NCBI RefSeq assembly: GCF_018309085.1
Contig: NZ_CP070502.1
Coordinates: 2,785,001 to 2,849,000, forward strand
Source of the DNA: Sporosarcina sp. Marseille-Q4063
GTDB taxonomy: Bacteria; Bacillota; Bacilli; Bacillales_A; Planococcaceae
Length of the DNA: 64,000 bases
Direction of reading: 5' to 3'
Shown here: positions 25,708-34,483 of the stretch, in pieces
Numbering within the stretch: the stretch's first letter is position 1
How the letters are laid out: each line of letters opens with the position of its first letter
The notes under the pieces: generated by a model
The model's input: the letters and a program-made list of their open reading frames with translations, nothing else
Database searches by the model: none
What the model was told of the DNA's origin: nothing
Program-made: the position numbers and the translations under genes

Positions 25708-26780
25708 AACTCGGGAGTTTTCAATTAACGGATTTGTTGATGAAAATGTACGATAATTCTGCTGAAGCCATCTTCTTTTTTAATCCAAAAGGACATGTCA
25801 TAGCGATGAATGAATCCGCAAAACTGATCCTGGATTCGGATGTATTAAGTCGAATGGCAGAAGGTGAACAAAATGCTTTTTGTATGTCTTGTAAAGGTTA
25901 TACAAATGAGCAAGATTTAATAACTTGCCAGTCTTGTTATTTAGTAAGCCCGCAGGATGATTTTAGTTCATTCCAAGTTTATTTAGATACAAGAGGCAAG
26001 GGAATTACACCGTATACGGCAAGTTTTCAAACAATTGATGAAGAAAATGGAATTCGTGTATTTATGCTTCGCGATTTGACAAAGCAGTTCAAGACGCAAG
26101 CCGAACTAAATGAAAAGACGATGACGAAAAGCGTTATTAAAGCACAAGAAGATGAGCGAAAGCGTATTTCACGGGAACTGCATGACAGCGTAGCGCAGGA
26201 AATGCTAAGTTCGCTGGTCGACTTGAGAGTTCTCAAATATATGGACATTAATCAAGATGTGCTCAAGAAGGTTCAACAAACAGAAGGTTCACTCATGCGA
26301 TTACTCGAAGATATTCGATTTTTGTCTGTCGAATTACGACCCGCTACATTAGATGATCTTGGGCTTGAGGCCGCCTTTAGAACACATTTTAAATGGATTG
26401 AAAAAAACTATGGGATTGTCATTGAATTTACAGCTGAATTGCAGGCGAAAAGGTATGAAGGTGAAATTGAAACTGTCGTTTATCGCATCTGCCAAGAATC
26501 TGTATTTAACGCAGTGAAATATGCCGGTGTGGACGTAATTACAGTGCGACTATTTGAAGAGTCGGATCATCTTAATTTGGCTGTTACGGATAATGGAATT
26601 GGCTTCGATTTAAACTCACGAACCTCAATCGGAACGGGTCTTGGGCTTTACGGCATGCGAGAACGCGCCGAATTAGTAGAAGGCCAGTTATCCATTCAAG
26701 CAGAAATTGGAAAGGGAACAGCTGTATATTTGAAAATACCACTTGAAACTACAGTGGTGAAAGAAGGAGAGAAAGCGTGA
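25704..26780 (+). CDS. nreB: Oxygen-sensing histidine kinase NreB
   Basis: The protein has 358 residues. An N-terminal PAS domain holds C60, C63, C75 and C78 in a CX2CX11CX2C pattern, the ligands of the oxygen-labile [4Fe-4S] cluster of NreB. The HisKA_3 phospho-acceptor is H160 in [11 protein letters not shown]; the ATP domain has NAVKYA, DNGIGFD and [15 protein letters not shown]. No membrane segment is seen, so it is cytoplasmic. Without oxygen the intact cluster allows autophosphorylation and transfer to NreC. GTG 25704 follows AAGGAGA; it overlaps both neighbours by 4 nt. Confidence 0.95.
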   Translation: MKLGSFQLTDLLMKMYDNSAEAIFFFNPKGHVIAMNESAKLILDSDVLSRMAEGEQNAFCMSCKGYTNEQDLITCQSCYLVSPQDDFSSFQVYLDTRGKGITPYTASFQTIDEENGIRVFMLRDLTKQFKTQAELNEKTMTKSVIKAQEDERKRISRELHDSVAQEMLSSLVDLRVLKYMDINQDVLKKVQQTEGSLMRLLEDIRFLSVELRPATLDDLGLEAAFRTHFKWIEKNYGIVIEFTAELQAKRYEGEIETVVYRICQESVFNAVKYAGVDVITVRLFEESDHLNLAVTDNGIGFDLNSRTSIGTGLGLYGMRERAELVEGQLSIQAEIGKGTAVYLKIPLETTVVKEGEKA

Positions 26781-27424
26781 AAATAATTATCGCGGATGAC
26801 CATGCAGTTGTTCGTAGCGGTTTTATGCATATTTTAAATTTCCAGCATGATATGGAAGTTGTCGCGACTGCCGCTGATGGGCTTGAAGCCTATGCAAAAG
26901 TAGCAAAACATCGTCCAGACGTTTTGTTGATGGATCTAAGTATGCCACCCGGTGAAAGCGGGCTCATTGCGACTGGGAAAATTCATGAGGATTTCCCTGA
27001 TACTAAAATTCTGATTCTGACCATGCATGACGATGAGGAGTATTTATTTCACGTACTGAAAAATGGCGCTGCGGGATACATTTTAAAAAATGCACCAGAT
27101 GAAGAGTTATTATCCGCAGTGCGCACGGTTTACAATGGGGATACGTATATTCACCCTTCAATGGCAACATCGCTCGTTCGTGAATTTATTAAACATGACA
27201 CGATTGGTCCGGAAGACGACCCGTTTAAAATATTGACGAAACGAGAACTTGAAGTTCTTCCTTTGGCGGCAAAAGGTTATGGGAATAAAGATATTGCCGA
27301 AAAATTGTTTATTTCCGTTAAAACGGTAGAAGCGCATAAGTCTCGTATTATGGAAAAACTTAATTTGAAAAGTCGACCTGAACTTATTGAATATGCGCTA
27401 CGAAAAAAGCTGTTGGACTTTTAA
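26777..27424 (+). CDS. nreC: Response regulator NreC (NarL/LuxR-type)
   Basis: The protein has 215 residues: a receiver domain with phospho-acceptor D53 in LLMDLSMP and a C-terminal LuxR-type HTH (about 150-210) containing [21 protein letters not shown]. Phosphorylated by NreB, it would activate nitrate respiration genes; matching palindromes occur before narG and the narK-like gene. GTG 26777 follows GAAGGAGAG. Confidence 0.95.
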   Translation: MKIIIADDHAVVRSGFMHILNFQHDMEVVATAADGLEAYAKVAKHRPDVLLMDLSMPPGESGLIATGKIHEDFPDTKILILTMHDDEEYLFHVLKNGAAGYILKNAPDEELLSAVRTVYNGDTYIHPSMATSLVREFIKHDTIGPEDDPFKILTKRELEVLPLAAKGYGNKDIAEKLFISVKTVEAHKSRIMEKLNLKSRPELIEYALRKKLLDF

Positions 27425-27442
27425 AGGAGAGGTGCGTTTTTC

Positions 27443-27970
27443 ATGGCTGAAACAAAGAGATTTAAATTTGACCTTCCCGCACTGCGTGTGTTGGAAAATG
27501 AACATCAATACTTATCGTATGTGATGGATGGTTGGCACACGATTGTGCTTGCATTCCAGCGGGATATCTACACTGTTGAAGAAGGTCATGAAGCATTACA
27601 GTCACTAAGAAAACTTATTATTGATTTTATTGAACCGTTGAAAAATCATACAGATAAAGAAGAAGAGTATCTATTTCCAATGCTAGAAAAATACGTCGGA
27701 AGTGAGCAGGGACCTGTAACTGCGACAGAAGAAGAGCATGAAGAAATTGACGCATACATTGGACATTTTCTCCACCATACACTCGGAGATGTCAGTCATT
27801 TAACAATGGAAGAAATGAAAAAAGTAGTGAATGATGCAGCGGAAGCTTTTGAAGTGATTACTGTTCATTTTGTAAAGGAAGAGTCGATTTTATTTCCGAT
27901 GGTCGATAATATTTTGCGGATTGAAGAGCAAGACAAATTATATGAACAATTGTACACGCCGATTATATAA
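27443..27970 (+). CDS. Hemerythrin (HHE) domain protein
   Basis: The protein has 175 residues, helical, with hemerythrin-type metal motifs: ENEHQYL, HTDKEEEYLFP, EEHEEIDAYIGHFLHH and HFVKEESILFP. Family members bind a di-iron centre and can sense or handle oxygen or NO. It follows nreC by 18 nt, so it likely shares the operon; together with Ric upstream it suggests defence against reactive nitrogen species. The exact substrate is unknown. Confidence 0.82.
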   Translation: MAETKRFKFDLPALRVLENEHQYLSYVMDGWHTIVLAFQRDIYTVEEGHEALQSLRKLIIDFIEPLKNHTDKEEEYLFPMLEKYVGSEQGPVTATEEEHEEIDAYIGHFLHHTLGDVSHLTMEEMKKVVNDAAEAFEVITVHFVKEESILFPMVDNILRIEEQDKLYEQLYTPII

Positions 27971-27974
27971 AGTA

Positions 27975-28045
27975 AGGCATTTCCCTTATAGGTTTAGGGA
28001 TTTCCCCTATTAATAAAAACATGGTTACCCCTTTATACTTATAAT
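27975..28045 (+). promoter_or_regulatory. narK-like promoter with two NreC-like sites
   Basis: AGGC-ATTT-CCCT (27975-27986) and AGGG-ATTT-CCCC (27996-28007, within TAGGGATTTCCCCTA) resemble NreC sites; centres 27980.5 and 28001.5 are 21 bp apart as at narG. TATACT (28034-28039) stands 32.5 bp from the proximal centre, the same distance as the narG -10; TATAAT (28040-28045) is an alternative. Confidence 0.65.
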
Positions 28046-28100
28046 AGGCAATCAGTCAATACGGATCGCTCAATACTGACAGATAGAGTAGGTGGTTTGG

Positions 28101-29591
28101 TTGATAAAAAAAGTACAGGTACCATTACAAACATTGAACTGCATGGTTGGATTTATGGTTTGGGTTCTCATCTCTTCATTAATGCCGTTTATTGTGGAAG
28201 ACATAACGATTCCGGCAGAAAAATTAGCATTGGTGACTGCGGTTCCAATCATACTTGGATCGGTTCTCAGAATTCCGTTTGGTTATTATGCGAATCTTAT
28301 CGGTGCTAGATTAATATTTTTAATTAGTTTCATTCTTTTATTATTCCCCGTCTTTTACATAAGTGCAGCATCTTCAATGCTCGATCTTATTATTGGAGGA
28401 ACATTCCTCGGAATCGGGGGAGCGGTGTTTTCGGTCGGCGTTACTTCGTTGCCGAAATATTTTCCGAAAGAAAAACACGGGCTTGTCAACGGGATTTACG
28501 GAATTGGTAACTTAGGAACCGCTGTATCAACATTTGCGGCCCCGGTGATTGCAACACAAGTCGGTTGGTCGATGACGGTTAAACTTTACATGATTTTACT
28601 ACTGATCTTCGCAGCTTTGAACTTCTTCTTTGGCGATAAACAAGAAGTCAAAGTAGTAACTCCAATTGGCGAGCAAATTAAAAGCGTTTATAAAAATGAA
28701 AAGCTTTGGTTTTTCTCATTGTTTTACTTCATCACATTTGGTGCGTTCGTTGCATTTACGGTTTTCTTGCCAAACTTCCTAGTAACCTACTTTGGAATCG
28801 AAAAAGTAGATGCGGGTATGCGTACGGCAGGTTTCATAGCAGTTGCAACATTTTGCCGTCCAATTGGCGGGTGGCTCGGGGATAAGTTCCCGCCGCTTAA
28901 CTTGCTCATGGTCGCTTTCGCGGGTTTGACGGGTGCTGCGGTTGTTCTCGCATTTTCACCGTCAATCGGTTTGTATACAGTGGGAAGCATGATTATCGCA
29001 GTTTGTGCGGGTGCAGGAAACGGGCTTATTTTTAAATTAGTGCCGATGTATTTTAATAAGCAAGCGGGTATTGTTAACGGAATTGTATCGATGATGGGTG
29101 GTTTGGGTGGATTTTTCCCGCCGCTTCTCTTATCTATTGTTTATTCAATGACGGGATCTTACTCGATCGGCTTTATGGCGTTTTCACAAGTTGCGCTTGT
29201 CAGCCTTGTGCTGGTTATCTGGTTGTATTATATGGATAGATTGCATGTCGCAGCGGATGTATTCGATTCGACTGGTCAAGGAATCGTCGTAACGGATCCA
29301 ACTGGGACGATTGAAAAGGTTAACCCAGCATTTACAAGATTGACTGGATTTACAGAAGAAGAAGTTATCGGTAGAAATCCGAACTTTCGAAGTACTGGCA
29401 GGCAGTCCCCAGAATTTTACACGACGATGTGGGGGCAAATTGGACGGGAAGGTTTGTGGCAAGGCAAGCTATGGAATAAACGAAAAAGCGGCGAGGAATA
29501 TTTGGAGCTGTTGTCGATTAGCGCAGTGAAGGATGATTCTGGGGACGTCATACGTTATGTAGGGACGTTTACTGATGTAACGCCGGAGTGA
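28101..29591 (+). CDS. NarK-type nitrate/nitrite transporter fused to a C-terminal PAS domain
   Basis: The protein has 496 residues. Residues about 1-378 form a 12-helix major-facilitator domain of the NarK/NasA group, with the nitrate signature G-rich segments (GIGGAVFSVGVTSLPKYFP and GVCAGAG-like AVCAGAGNGLIFKLVP). After a short linker, residues about 385-496 are a clear PAS domain: DSTGQGIVVTDPTG, NPAFTRLTGF, EEVIGRNPNFRS, and a closing RYVGTFTDVT. The TTG start follows AGGTGG. It sits next to nreABC and the mo-cofactor genes. No catalytic output domain follows; a dispersed repeat begins 26 nt after the stop. The PAS could tune transport or sense nitrate, or be what remains of a longer sensor. 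Confidence 0.88.
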   Translation: MIKKVQVPLQTLNCMVGFMVWVLISSLMPFIVEDITIPAEKLALVTAVPIILGSVLRIPFGYYANLIGARLIFLISFILLLFPVFYISAASSMLDLIIGGTFLGIGGAVFSVGVTSLPKYFPKEKHGLVNGIYGIGNLGTAVSTFAAPVIATQVGWSMTVKLYMILLLIFAALNFFFGDKQEVKVVTPIGEQIKSVYKNEKLWFFSLFYFITFGAFVAFTVFLPNFLVTYFGIEKVDAGMRTAGFIAVATFCRPIGGWLGDKFPPLNLLMVAFAGLTGAAVVLAFSPSIGLYTVGSMIIAVCAGAGNGLIFKLVPMYFNKQAGIVNGIVSMMGGLGGFFPPLLLSIVYSMTGSYSIGFMAFSQVALVSLVLVIWLYYMDRLHVAADVFDSTGQGIVVTDPTGTIEKVNPAFTRLTGFTEEEVIGRNPNFRSTGRQSPEFYTTMWGQIGREGLWQGKLWNKRKSGEEYLELLSISAVKDDSGDVIRYVGTFTDVTPE

Positions 29592-29617
29592 GTATCGGTT
29601 GATAAATGTGGTAGACC

Positions 29618-29774
29618 GTTGATTTCCGTTGCGGGCAATGAAAGAGCGGTCTTCTCTTTCGCACTTATGCTTTCCTGCGGGCGAGCGCCGAGCCGCTTCC
29701 TTCGCTGTGCTCAGTCCAGGGTCTCGGCTGTCTCGCTGATTCCGCGGGAGTCTTCGCCCTCCACTCCAATCAAC
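29618..29774. repeat. Dispersed GC-rich repeat element with 7-bp terminal inverted repeats
   Basis: The element begins GTTGATT (29618-29624) and ends AATCAAC (29768-29774). It is much richer in GC than its surroundings and contains the hairpin GAAAGAG/CTCTTTC and the GCGGGCGAGCGCCGAGCCGC segment. From memory, this resembles a repeat common between genes in Bacillaceae and Planococcaceae. A 27-nt block (29640-29666) is shared at 24 positions with 60902-60928. It fills most of the 308-nt gap before the moeB-like gene; 29775-29899 shows only the ribosome site. Confidence 0.7.
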
Positions 29775-29899
29775 TGGAAATCTCATTAAATTAAGGAAGT
29801 TATTCAAATAGCCTATAAAAAAGCAAGTAAGGAAGTACCCATCAATTTTATTCGTCTTATTTAATAACATTTGATTACTTAGAAAGGGGTGAGCAAAGG

Positions 29900-30919
29900 A
29901 TGCAAAACCGTTATTCAAGACAGACGCTATTTAGTCCGATTGGTGAAGAGGGACAAACTAAAATTAAACAATCGACTGCTTTGCTGATCGGATGCGGGGC
30001 GCTTGGGACGGCGATTGCGGAAACGCTCACTCGTGCTGGTATTGGAAAACTCATTATCGCGGATCGGGACTATGTGGAGCCTTCAAATTTGCAAAGGCAA
30101 CAACTGTTTACGGAACAAGATGCGATTGACGGAACACCGAAAGTGGTAGCGGCGAAGCGCCAGTTAAAAACGATACGGGATGATGTGGAAATTGAAACGA
30201 TCCTGAATCATATCGATGGACCGTTATTGGAAGAACTTGCAGGAAAAGCCGATATCATTCTCGATGCGACGGACAACTTTGAAACACGATTAGTCATTAA
30301 TGATATTGCTTGGAAATTGAATATCCCTTGGGTGTATGGTGCTTGTGTAGGCAGTTCAAGTACAATATATCCTTTTATTCCAAGTGAAACCGCATGTTTC
30401 CGTTGTCTCTTACCTGTTATGCCAGCGGTGAATGAAACTTGCGATACAACTGGAATTATTGCACCGGCTGTTCAAATTACGGCTGCGCATCAAAGTGCAG
30501 AGGCATTGAAATGGCTTTCGGGCAATAAAGATGCGATGCGTAAAAAAATGCTTACATATGACGTTTGGAACAATACAAACGTCGAGGCGGGTTTCGGGCG
30601 AATGAAAAATGAAAACTGCGAAACATGCGGACCTAATTCGACATTCCCGTCATTAACGCCAGAAAGCGGAACGAACTTCGCAGTGCTTTGCGGACGTGAT
30701 ACAGTTCAAGTTATACCAGAGAAAGACCGTGTGTTGTCATTGGGAGATGCCGAAAGAGTAGCCGAAAAGCTGGGTAATCCCTATAAGAAGACACCCTATT
30801 TCATTGAAATGAATTCTGACGGATATAGATGCATTTTATTCGCAAATGGAAGGCTATTAATACATGGATTGAAAGATATTCAGACCGGGCGAAAAATGTA
30901 TCATCAATTTTTTGGTTGA
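29900..30919 (+). CDS. moeB: MoeB/ThiF-family adenylyltransferase (molybdopterin synthase activation)
   Basis: The protein has 339 residues, an E1-like enzyme that adenylates the C-terminal Gly-Gly of MoaD (or ThiS). The nucleotide loop is GCGALG (31-36), the Asp-rich loop contains ADRDYVEPSNLQRQ, and zinc Cys pairs occur in CFRCLLP and CETCG. Lacking a full rhodanese domain, it resembles MoeB more than MoeBR. ATG 29900 follows GAAAGGGGTG. Placement at the head of the mo-cofactor genes favours MoeB over ThiF. Confidence 0.85.
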   Translation: MQNRYSRQTLFSPIGEEGQTKIKQSTALLIGCGALGTAIAETLTRAGIGKLIIADRDYVEPSNLQRQQLFTEQDAIDGTPKVVAAKRQLKTIRDDVEIETILNHIDGPLLEELAGKADIILDATDNFETRLVINDIAWKLNIPWVYGACVGSSSTIYPFIPSETACFRCLLPVMPAVNETCDTTGIIAPAVQITAAHQSAEALKWLSGNKDAMRKKMLTYDVWNNTNVEAGFGRMKNENCETCGPNSTFPSLTPESGTNFAVLCGRDTVQVIPEKDRVLSLGDAERVAEKLGNPYKKTPYFIEMNSDGYRCILFANGRLLIHGLKDIQTGRKMYHQFFG

Positions 30920-30934
30920 AGAGGAGCGGTAATT

Positions 30935-31450
30935 TTGTCAAAAGAACATGAGTATGATCAAGAGAAACAGCTCGTATTTTGCGTGCTGACGACGAGTGAC
31001 ACGAGAAACGTTTCGAACGACCGGGGTGGTTGGACGATTCGACAAAAACTTGAAGATGCAGGCCATAAGATTTTTGAAACATGGATTTGCCAAGATGACA
31101 AAATGGAAATTGAATCGATTATTGAAGAGTGGTTGCGAAATCCGAATGTCAATGGAATTATTACGACGGGCGGGACCGGTTTAGGGTTTCGAGATGTTAC
31201 GCCGGAAACCATCGAACCGTATTTCACGAAGAAAATTGACGGATTCGGAGAACTTTTTCGCATGATTAGTTACACGGAAGATGTTGGAACGAAAGCGTTA
31301 TTGAGCCGTGCAGAAGCCGGAATTATCAAAGATAAAGTCGTCTATATGCTTCCGGGTTCAGTGAAAGCGGTAGAGCTCGCAATGGATAAATTAGTCATTC
31401 CTGAATTGCATCATGTTGTCCATGAAATTACGAAACACTTAGAAGAATAA
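30935..31450 (+). CDS. moaB: Molybdenum cofactor biosynthesis protein MoaB
   Basis: The protein has 171 residues of the MogA/MoaB family, which adenylates molybdopterin before metal insertion. The conserved TTGGTGLGFRDVTPE (residues about 75-90) and LPGS near the C terminus are present. The TTG start follows GAGGAGCGG. It ends at a hairpin between it and the convergent moaC. Confidence 0.92.
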   Translation: MSKEHEYDQEKQLVFCVLTTSDTRNVSNDRGGWTIRQKLEDAGHKIFETWICQDDKMEIESIIEEWLRNPNVNGIITTGGTGLGFRDVTPETIEPYFTKKIDGFGELFRMISYTEDVGTKALLSRAEAGIIKDKVVYMLPGSVKAVELAMDKLVIPELHHVVHEITKHLEE

Positions 31451-31453
31451 TAA

Positions 31454-31482
31454 AACGTGCAAACATCAGCTGTTTGCACGTT
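31454..31482. terminator. Hairpin between convergent moaB and moaC
   Basis: AACGTGCAAACA (31454-31465) and TGTTTGCACGTT (31471-31482) form a perfect 12-bp stem with a 5-nt loop. T-runs are weak on both sides, so termination strength is uncertain. Confidence 0.55.
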
Positions 31483-31501
31483 AACGCAGTTTAGTTCGGA
31501 G

Positions 31502-31996
31502 TCAATCATCCAAACGCTTATAATCCCCGTTTTTTCCACCGGTTTTTTCGATTAACATCGTCGGCCCGATAACCATTTCTTTACCAGCAGCTTTACACAT
31601 ATCGTAAATTGTAAGCGCAGCGGCTGAAGCGGCGGTCAATGCTTCCATTTCGACGCCGGTAACCCCTTTAGTTTTCACTTCCGCGTAGATGATTACCTCA
31701 TAATGAGAAGCAAGCTCATCGATGATCCATTCAAACTGAACATCAATCCCGGTAAGTGGAAGTGGATGGCACATTGGAATGATGGTGGGCGTGTTTTTTG
31801 CGGCCATAACAGCAGCAATTTGCGCAACACCCAATACATCGCCTTTTTTATTCGTGCCTTCTGTAATTTGACTGTGAATGGTTTCATTTAACATAATAGA
31901 TGACTTTGCAATTGCGGTTCTAACAGTGATTGCCTTATCCGAAACATCAACCATTTTAGCGCGACCTTGTTCGTTGAAATGTGTTAGTTTAGACAA
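31502..31996 (-). CDS. moaC: Cyclic pyranopterin monophosphate synthase MoaC
   Basis: The protein has 164 residues and, with MoaA, makes cyclic pyranopterin monophosphate from GTP. It has [18 protein letters not shown] near the N terminus, the active-site segment [10 protein letters not shown] and the C-terminal [12 protein letters not shown]. The TTG at 31996 is chosen because the protein then starts exactly as other MoaC, with AAAGGAATG upstream. It is the only mo-cofactor gene on the minus strand. Confidence 0.93.
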   Translation of the reverse strand: MSKLTHFNEQGRAKMVDVSDKAITVRTAIAKSSIMLNETIHSQITEGTNKKGDVLGVAQIAAVMAAKNTPTIIPMCHPLPLTGIDVQFEWIIDELASHYEVIIYAEVKTKGVTGVEMEALTAASAAALTIYDMCKAAGKEMVIGPTMLIEKTGGKNGDYKRLDD

Positions 31997-32016
31997 AATG
32001 ATCATTCCTTTCAGCA

Positions 32017-32030
32017 TTAACTTAAGTTAA
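32017..32030. promoter_or_regulatory. Perfect 14-bp palindrome between divergent moaC and moeA
   Basis: TTAACTTAAGTTAA lies in the 67-nt gap between the two divergent genes, just upstream of both ribosome sites. It could be an operator or part of overlapping promoters; the binding protein is unknown. Confidence 0.4.
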
Positions 32031-32063
32031 GTATACCAGATGATAAATGGGGAGGACTTTATA

Positions 32064-33311
32064 ATGAGAAAACCAATTCCAGTAGCGAAAGCAGTCAAAC
32101 TCGTCATGGAACACGCACAACCAATCGGGGTAGAAAAAATTGCCCTTGAACATACATATGGCCGGATTTTGGCCGAACCAATTATTGCGAAGCATGATGT
32201 GCCGCCTTTTGATCGATCGCCATACGACGGTTTTGCATTGAGATCCGAAGATACAAACGGAGCCTCTGGGGATAATCGAATTGCCTTCAACGTCATCGGT
32301 GAAATCGGGGCAGGGCATGTAGCAACCAAGGAAATCGGGGAAGGCGAAGCGTATCGAATCATGACAGGCGCTCCGATTCCGCAAAACGCGGATGCGGTCG
32401 TGATGCTAGAACAAACAGTGGAACAACCAGATAGTTTCACGCTACGTAAACCATTTACTGCGGGCGAAAATATTTCAGTTCAAGGCGAAGACGCAAAAGA
32501 TGGGGAAACCCTTATTGAAAGCGGCGCATTTATCCATCCCGGAACGACTGCGCTTCTCGCGACCTTTGGTTATGCGGAAGTACAAGTTGCCAAGCGACCT
32601 GTCGCGAGTATTTTATCGACTGGAACCGAGCTCCTTCGTGTTGATGAAGAGCTTGCACCCGGTAAAATCCGAAATTCCAACGGACCGATGATCGCAGCCC
32701 AATTGACAAGAATGGGAATCGATTACAAATCATACGGCATGCTCGAGGATAACTTGGACGCTTGCACAGAAATGGTAGAAAAAGCGCTTGCCGAAACGGA
32801 TGTGTTAATCACGACAGGCGGCGTTTCTGTCGGAGATTATGATTATTTACCGGCGATTTATGAGCGGCTCGGCGCTAAGGTTTTATTCAACAAAGTGGCG
32901 ATGCGTCCGGGTAGTGTGACGACAGTGGCCGTCCTTGGGGATAAGCTTCTGTTCGGACTTTCTGGGAACCCATCCGCATGTTTCACCGGCTTTGAATTAT
33001 TCACTCGACCGGCAATCCTTCGAATGATGGGTGCGGAAAAACCATATATGCCACGCATGAAAGCCGTGCTCGGGGAAGATTTCACAAAGCCGAACCCGTT
33101 TACACGTTTTGTGCGTGCAGTTTGGGAGATGACTGAAGAAGGACCGGTTGCAGTGCCGGCAGGGTTTAATAAATCCAGCGCAGTGTCATCGATCGCACGC
33201 GGAAACTGCATCATTGTCCTGCCCAGCGGAACTCGCGGATTTTCAACTGGCATGGAAGTAGATGTCTTATTATTAGGTGCTGAACAAGGCGTTAGCGATT
33301 GGGTGCTATGA
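32064..33311 (+). CDS. moeA: Molybdopterin molybdenumtransferase MoeA
   Basis: The protein has 415 residues and inserts molybdate into adenylated molybdopterin. Visible motifs include PPFDRSPYDGFA, the MTGAPIP loop, TTGGVSVGDYDYLP and SGNPSA. ATG 32064 follows GGGGAGGA at 7-nt spacing. Its stop overlaps mobB by ATGA, beginning a tight run of overlapping genes to mobA. Confidence 0.95.
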   Translation: MRKPIPVAKAVKLVMEHAQPIGVEKIALEHTYGRILAEPIIAKHDVPPFDRSPYDGFALRSEDTNGASGDNRIAFNVIGEIGAGHVATKEIGEGEAYRIMTGAPIPQNADAVVMLEQTVEQPDSFTLRKPFTAGENISVQGEDAKDGETLIESGAFIHPGTTALLATFGYAEVQVAKRPVASILSTGTELLRVDEELAPGKIRNSNGPMIAAQLTRMGIDYKSYGMLEDNLDACTEMVEKALAETDVLITTGGVSVGDYDYLPAIYERLGAKVLFNKVAMRPGSVTTVAVLGDKLLFGLSGNPSACFTGFELFTRPAILRMMGAEKPYMPRMKAVLGEDFTKPNPFTRFVRAVWEMTEEGPVAVPAGFNKSSAVSSIARGNCIIVLPSGTRGFSTGMEVDVLLLGAEQGVSDWVL

Positions 33312-33820
33312 AAACATTACACATTGTAGGATTCAAAAATAGCGGAAAAACAACGTTGATTACACGCTGGATTCGATTAGTGAAAAAGCAAGGGCTTTCG
33401 GTTGCGGTGTTAAAACACCACGGACATGCGAGCCGACTCGACATGCCGGACTCGAATACTGATTCCGTGCAATTCCTAAACAGCGGCGCTGACGTTTCAG
33501 CTGTATCGGGCGGCGGCTCATTTCAGTTGCTTATGAATGAAGAACTCGATTTTATAAGAATGAAAGAAATCGCCTCGATCGGAAATCCAGACGTTTTACT
33601 GATAGAAGGGTATAAAGAAGAACGAGGAGATAAAGTCGTTTTACTGAGAAATCAAGCTGATTGGGAAGAACTGAAGAGCTTGCACAATATCCAACTAGTT
33701 GTCGAACAAAGTGATAATCGTACGGATTTCGGGCCAAGTATTTCTCGATCACATGAAGCAGAACTCGACAGCTGGTTTTTGAACTGGTTGGAGGAGGGAG
33801 TACAAAATGAAATCATTTGA
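33308..33820 (+). CDS. mobB: Molybdopterin-guanine dinucleotide biosynthesis adaptor MobB
   Basis: The protein has 170 residues with a P-loop GFKNSGKTT near residues 7-15 and further GTPase-like features (VLLIEGYK). It assists MobA in making or delivering the guanine dinucleotide form. ATG 33308 overlaps the moeA stop; its own ribosome site is weak, so translational coupling is likely. Its end overlaps moaE by 14 nt. Confidence 0.9.
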   Translation: MKTLHIVGFKNSGKTTLITRWIRLVKKQGLSVAVLKHHGHASRLDMPDSNTDSVQFLNSGADVSAVSGGGSFQLLMNEELDFIRMKEIASIGNPDVLLIEGYKEERGDKVVLLRNQADWEELKSLHNIQLVVEQSDNRTDFGPSISRSHEAELDSWFLNWLEEGVQNEII

Positions 33821-34253
33821 AATTGTTGAAACACCAATAGATACACAAAAATATGCAGATTACGTCCTTCACGCAGGCGCAGGTGCAGTGACCATTTTCA
33901 CTGGAAACGTTCGTGAATGGACGCACGGGGTTCGGACTTTGTATTTATCCTATGAAGCATATATTCCAATGGCTGAGAAAAAGCTTGCGGAAATCGGCGC
34001 GGAGATGGAAGAAAAGTGGCCGGGCGTCAAAGTAGCCATCGTCCACCGCATCGGAGAACTACAAATTTCGGATATCGCGGTTCTAATCGCGGTTTCATCC
34101 CCGCATCGAAAAGCGGCTTATGAGGCGAATGAATACGCCATCGAGCGAATAAAAGAAGTCGTCCCGATTTGGAAGAAAGAGATTTGGGAAGACGGCGAAG
34201 AGTGGATTGGCGCTCAAAAAAGATATCCAGGGGAAGGGAAGCTATCAAATTGA
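33807..34253 (+). CDS. moaE: Molybdopterin synthase catalytic subunit MoaE
   Basis: The protein has 148 residues and transfers sulfur from MoaD to precursor Z. It has FTGNVREWTHG, LSYEAYIPMAEK, HRIGELQISD and the C-terminal VPIWKKE with the catalytic Lys region. ATG 33807 follows GGAGGAGGG and overlaps mobB. The stop overlaps the moaD TTG start. Confidence 0.95.
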   Translation: MKSFEIVETPIDTQKYADYVLHAGAGAVTIFTGNVREWTHGVRTLYLSYEAYIPMAEKKLAEIGAEMEEKWPGVKVAIVHRIGELQISDIAVLIAVSSPHRKAAYEANEYAIERIKEVVPIWKKEIWEDGEEWIGAQKRYPGEGKLSN

Positions 34254-34483
34254 TTAAAGTACATTATTTTGCACGTCTTCGAGAACTAACAGGAAAATCT
34301 GAGGAAACAATCGATAAAGAAACGTTGACTGTTCAACAATTACTTGATTGGGCGGAAGATACGTATCCTGGCTTTGGAAAAGACATGATTCACGTTGCGG
34401 TCAATGAAGAATATGCCTTAAAAGATGATGTCATTCAATCCGGCGATGTTTGCGCATTTATTCCGCCAGTGAGCGGGGGATGA
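34250..34483 (+). CDS. moaD: Molybdopterin synthase sulfur carrier subunit MoaD
   Basis: This is a 77-residue ubiquitin-like protein ending in Gly-Gly (PPVSGG), the site that becomes a thiocarboxylate. TTG 34250 overlaps the moaE stop (TTGA) and follows GGGGAAGGG; starts further upstream would add non-homologous residues. It works with MoaE and is activated by the MoeB-like protein at 29900. Confidence 0.92.
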   Translation: MIKVHYFARLRELTGKSEETIDKETLTVQQLLDWAEDTYPGFGKDMIHVAVNEEYALKDDVIQSGDVCAFIPPVSGG

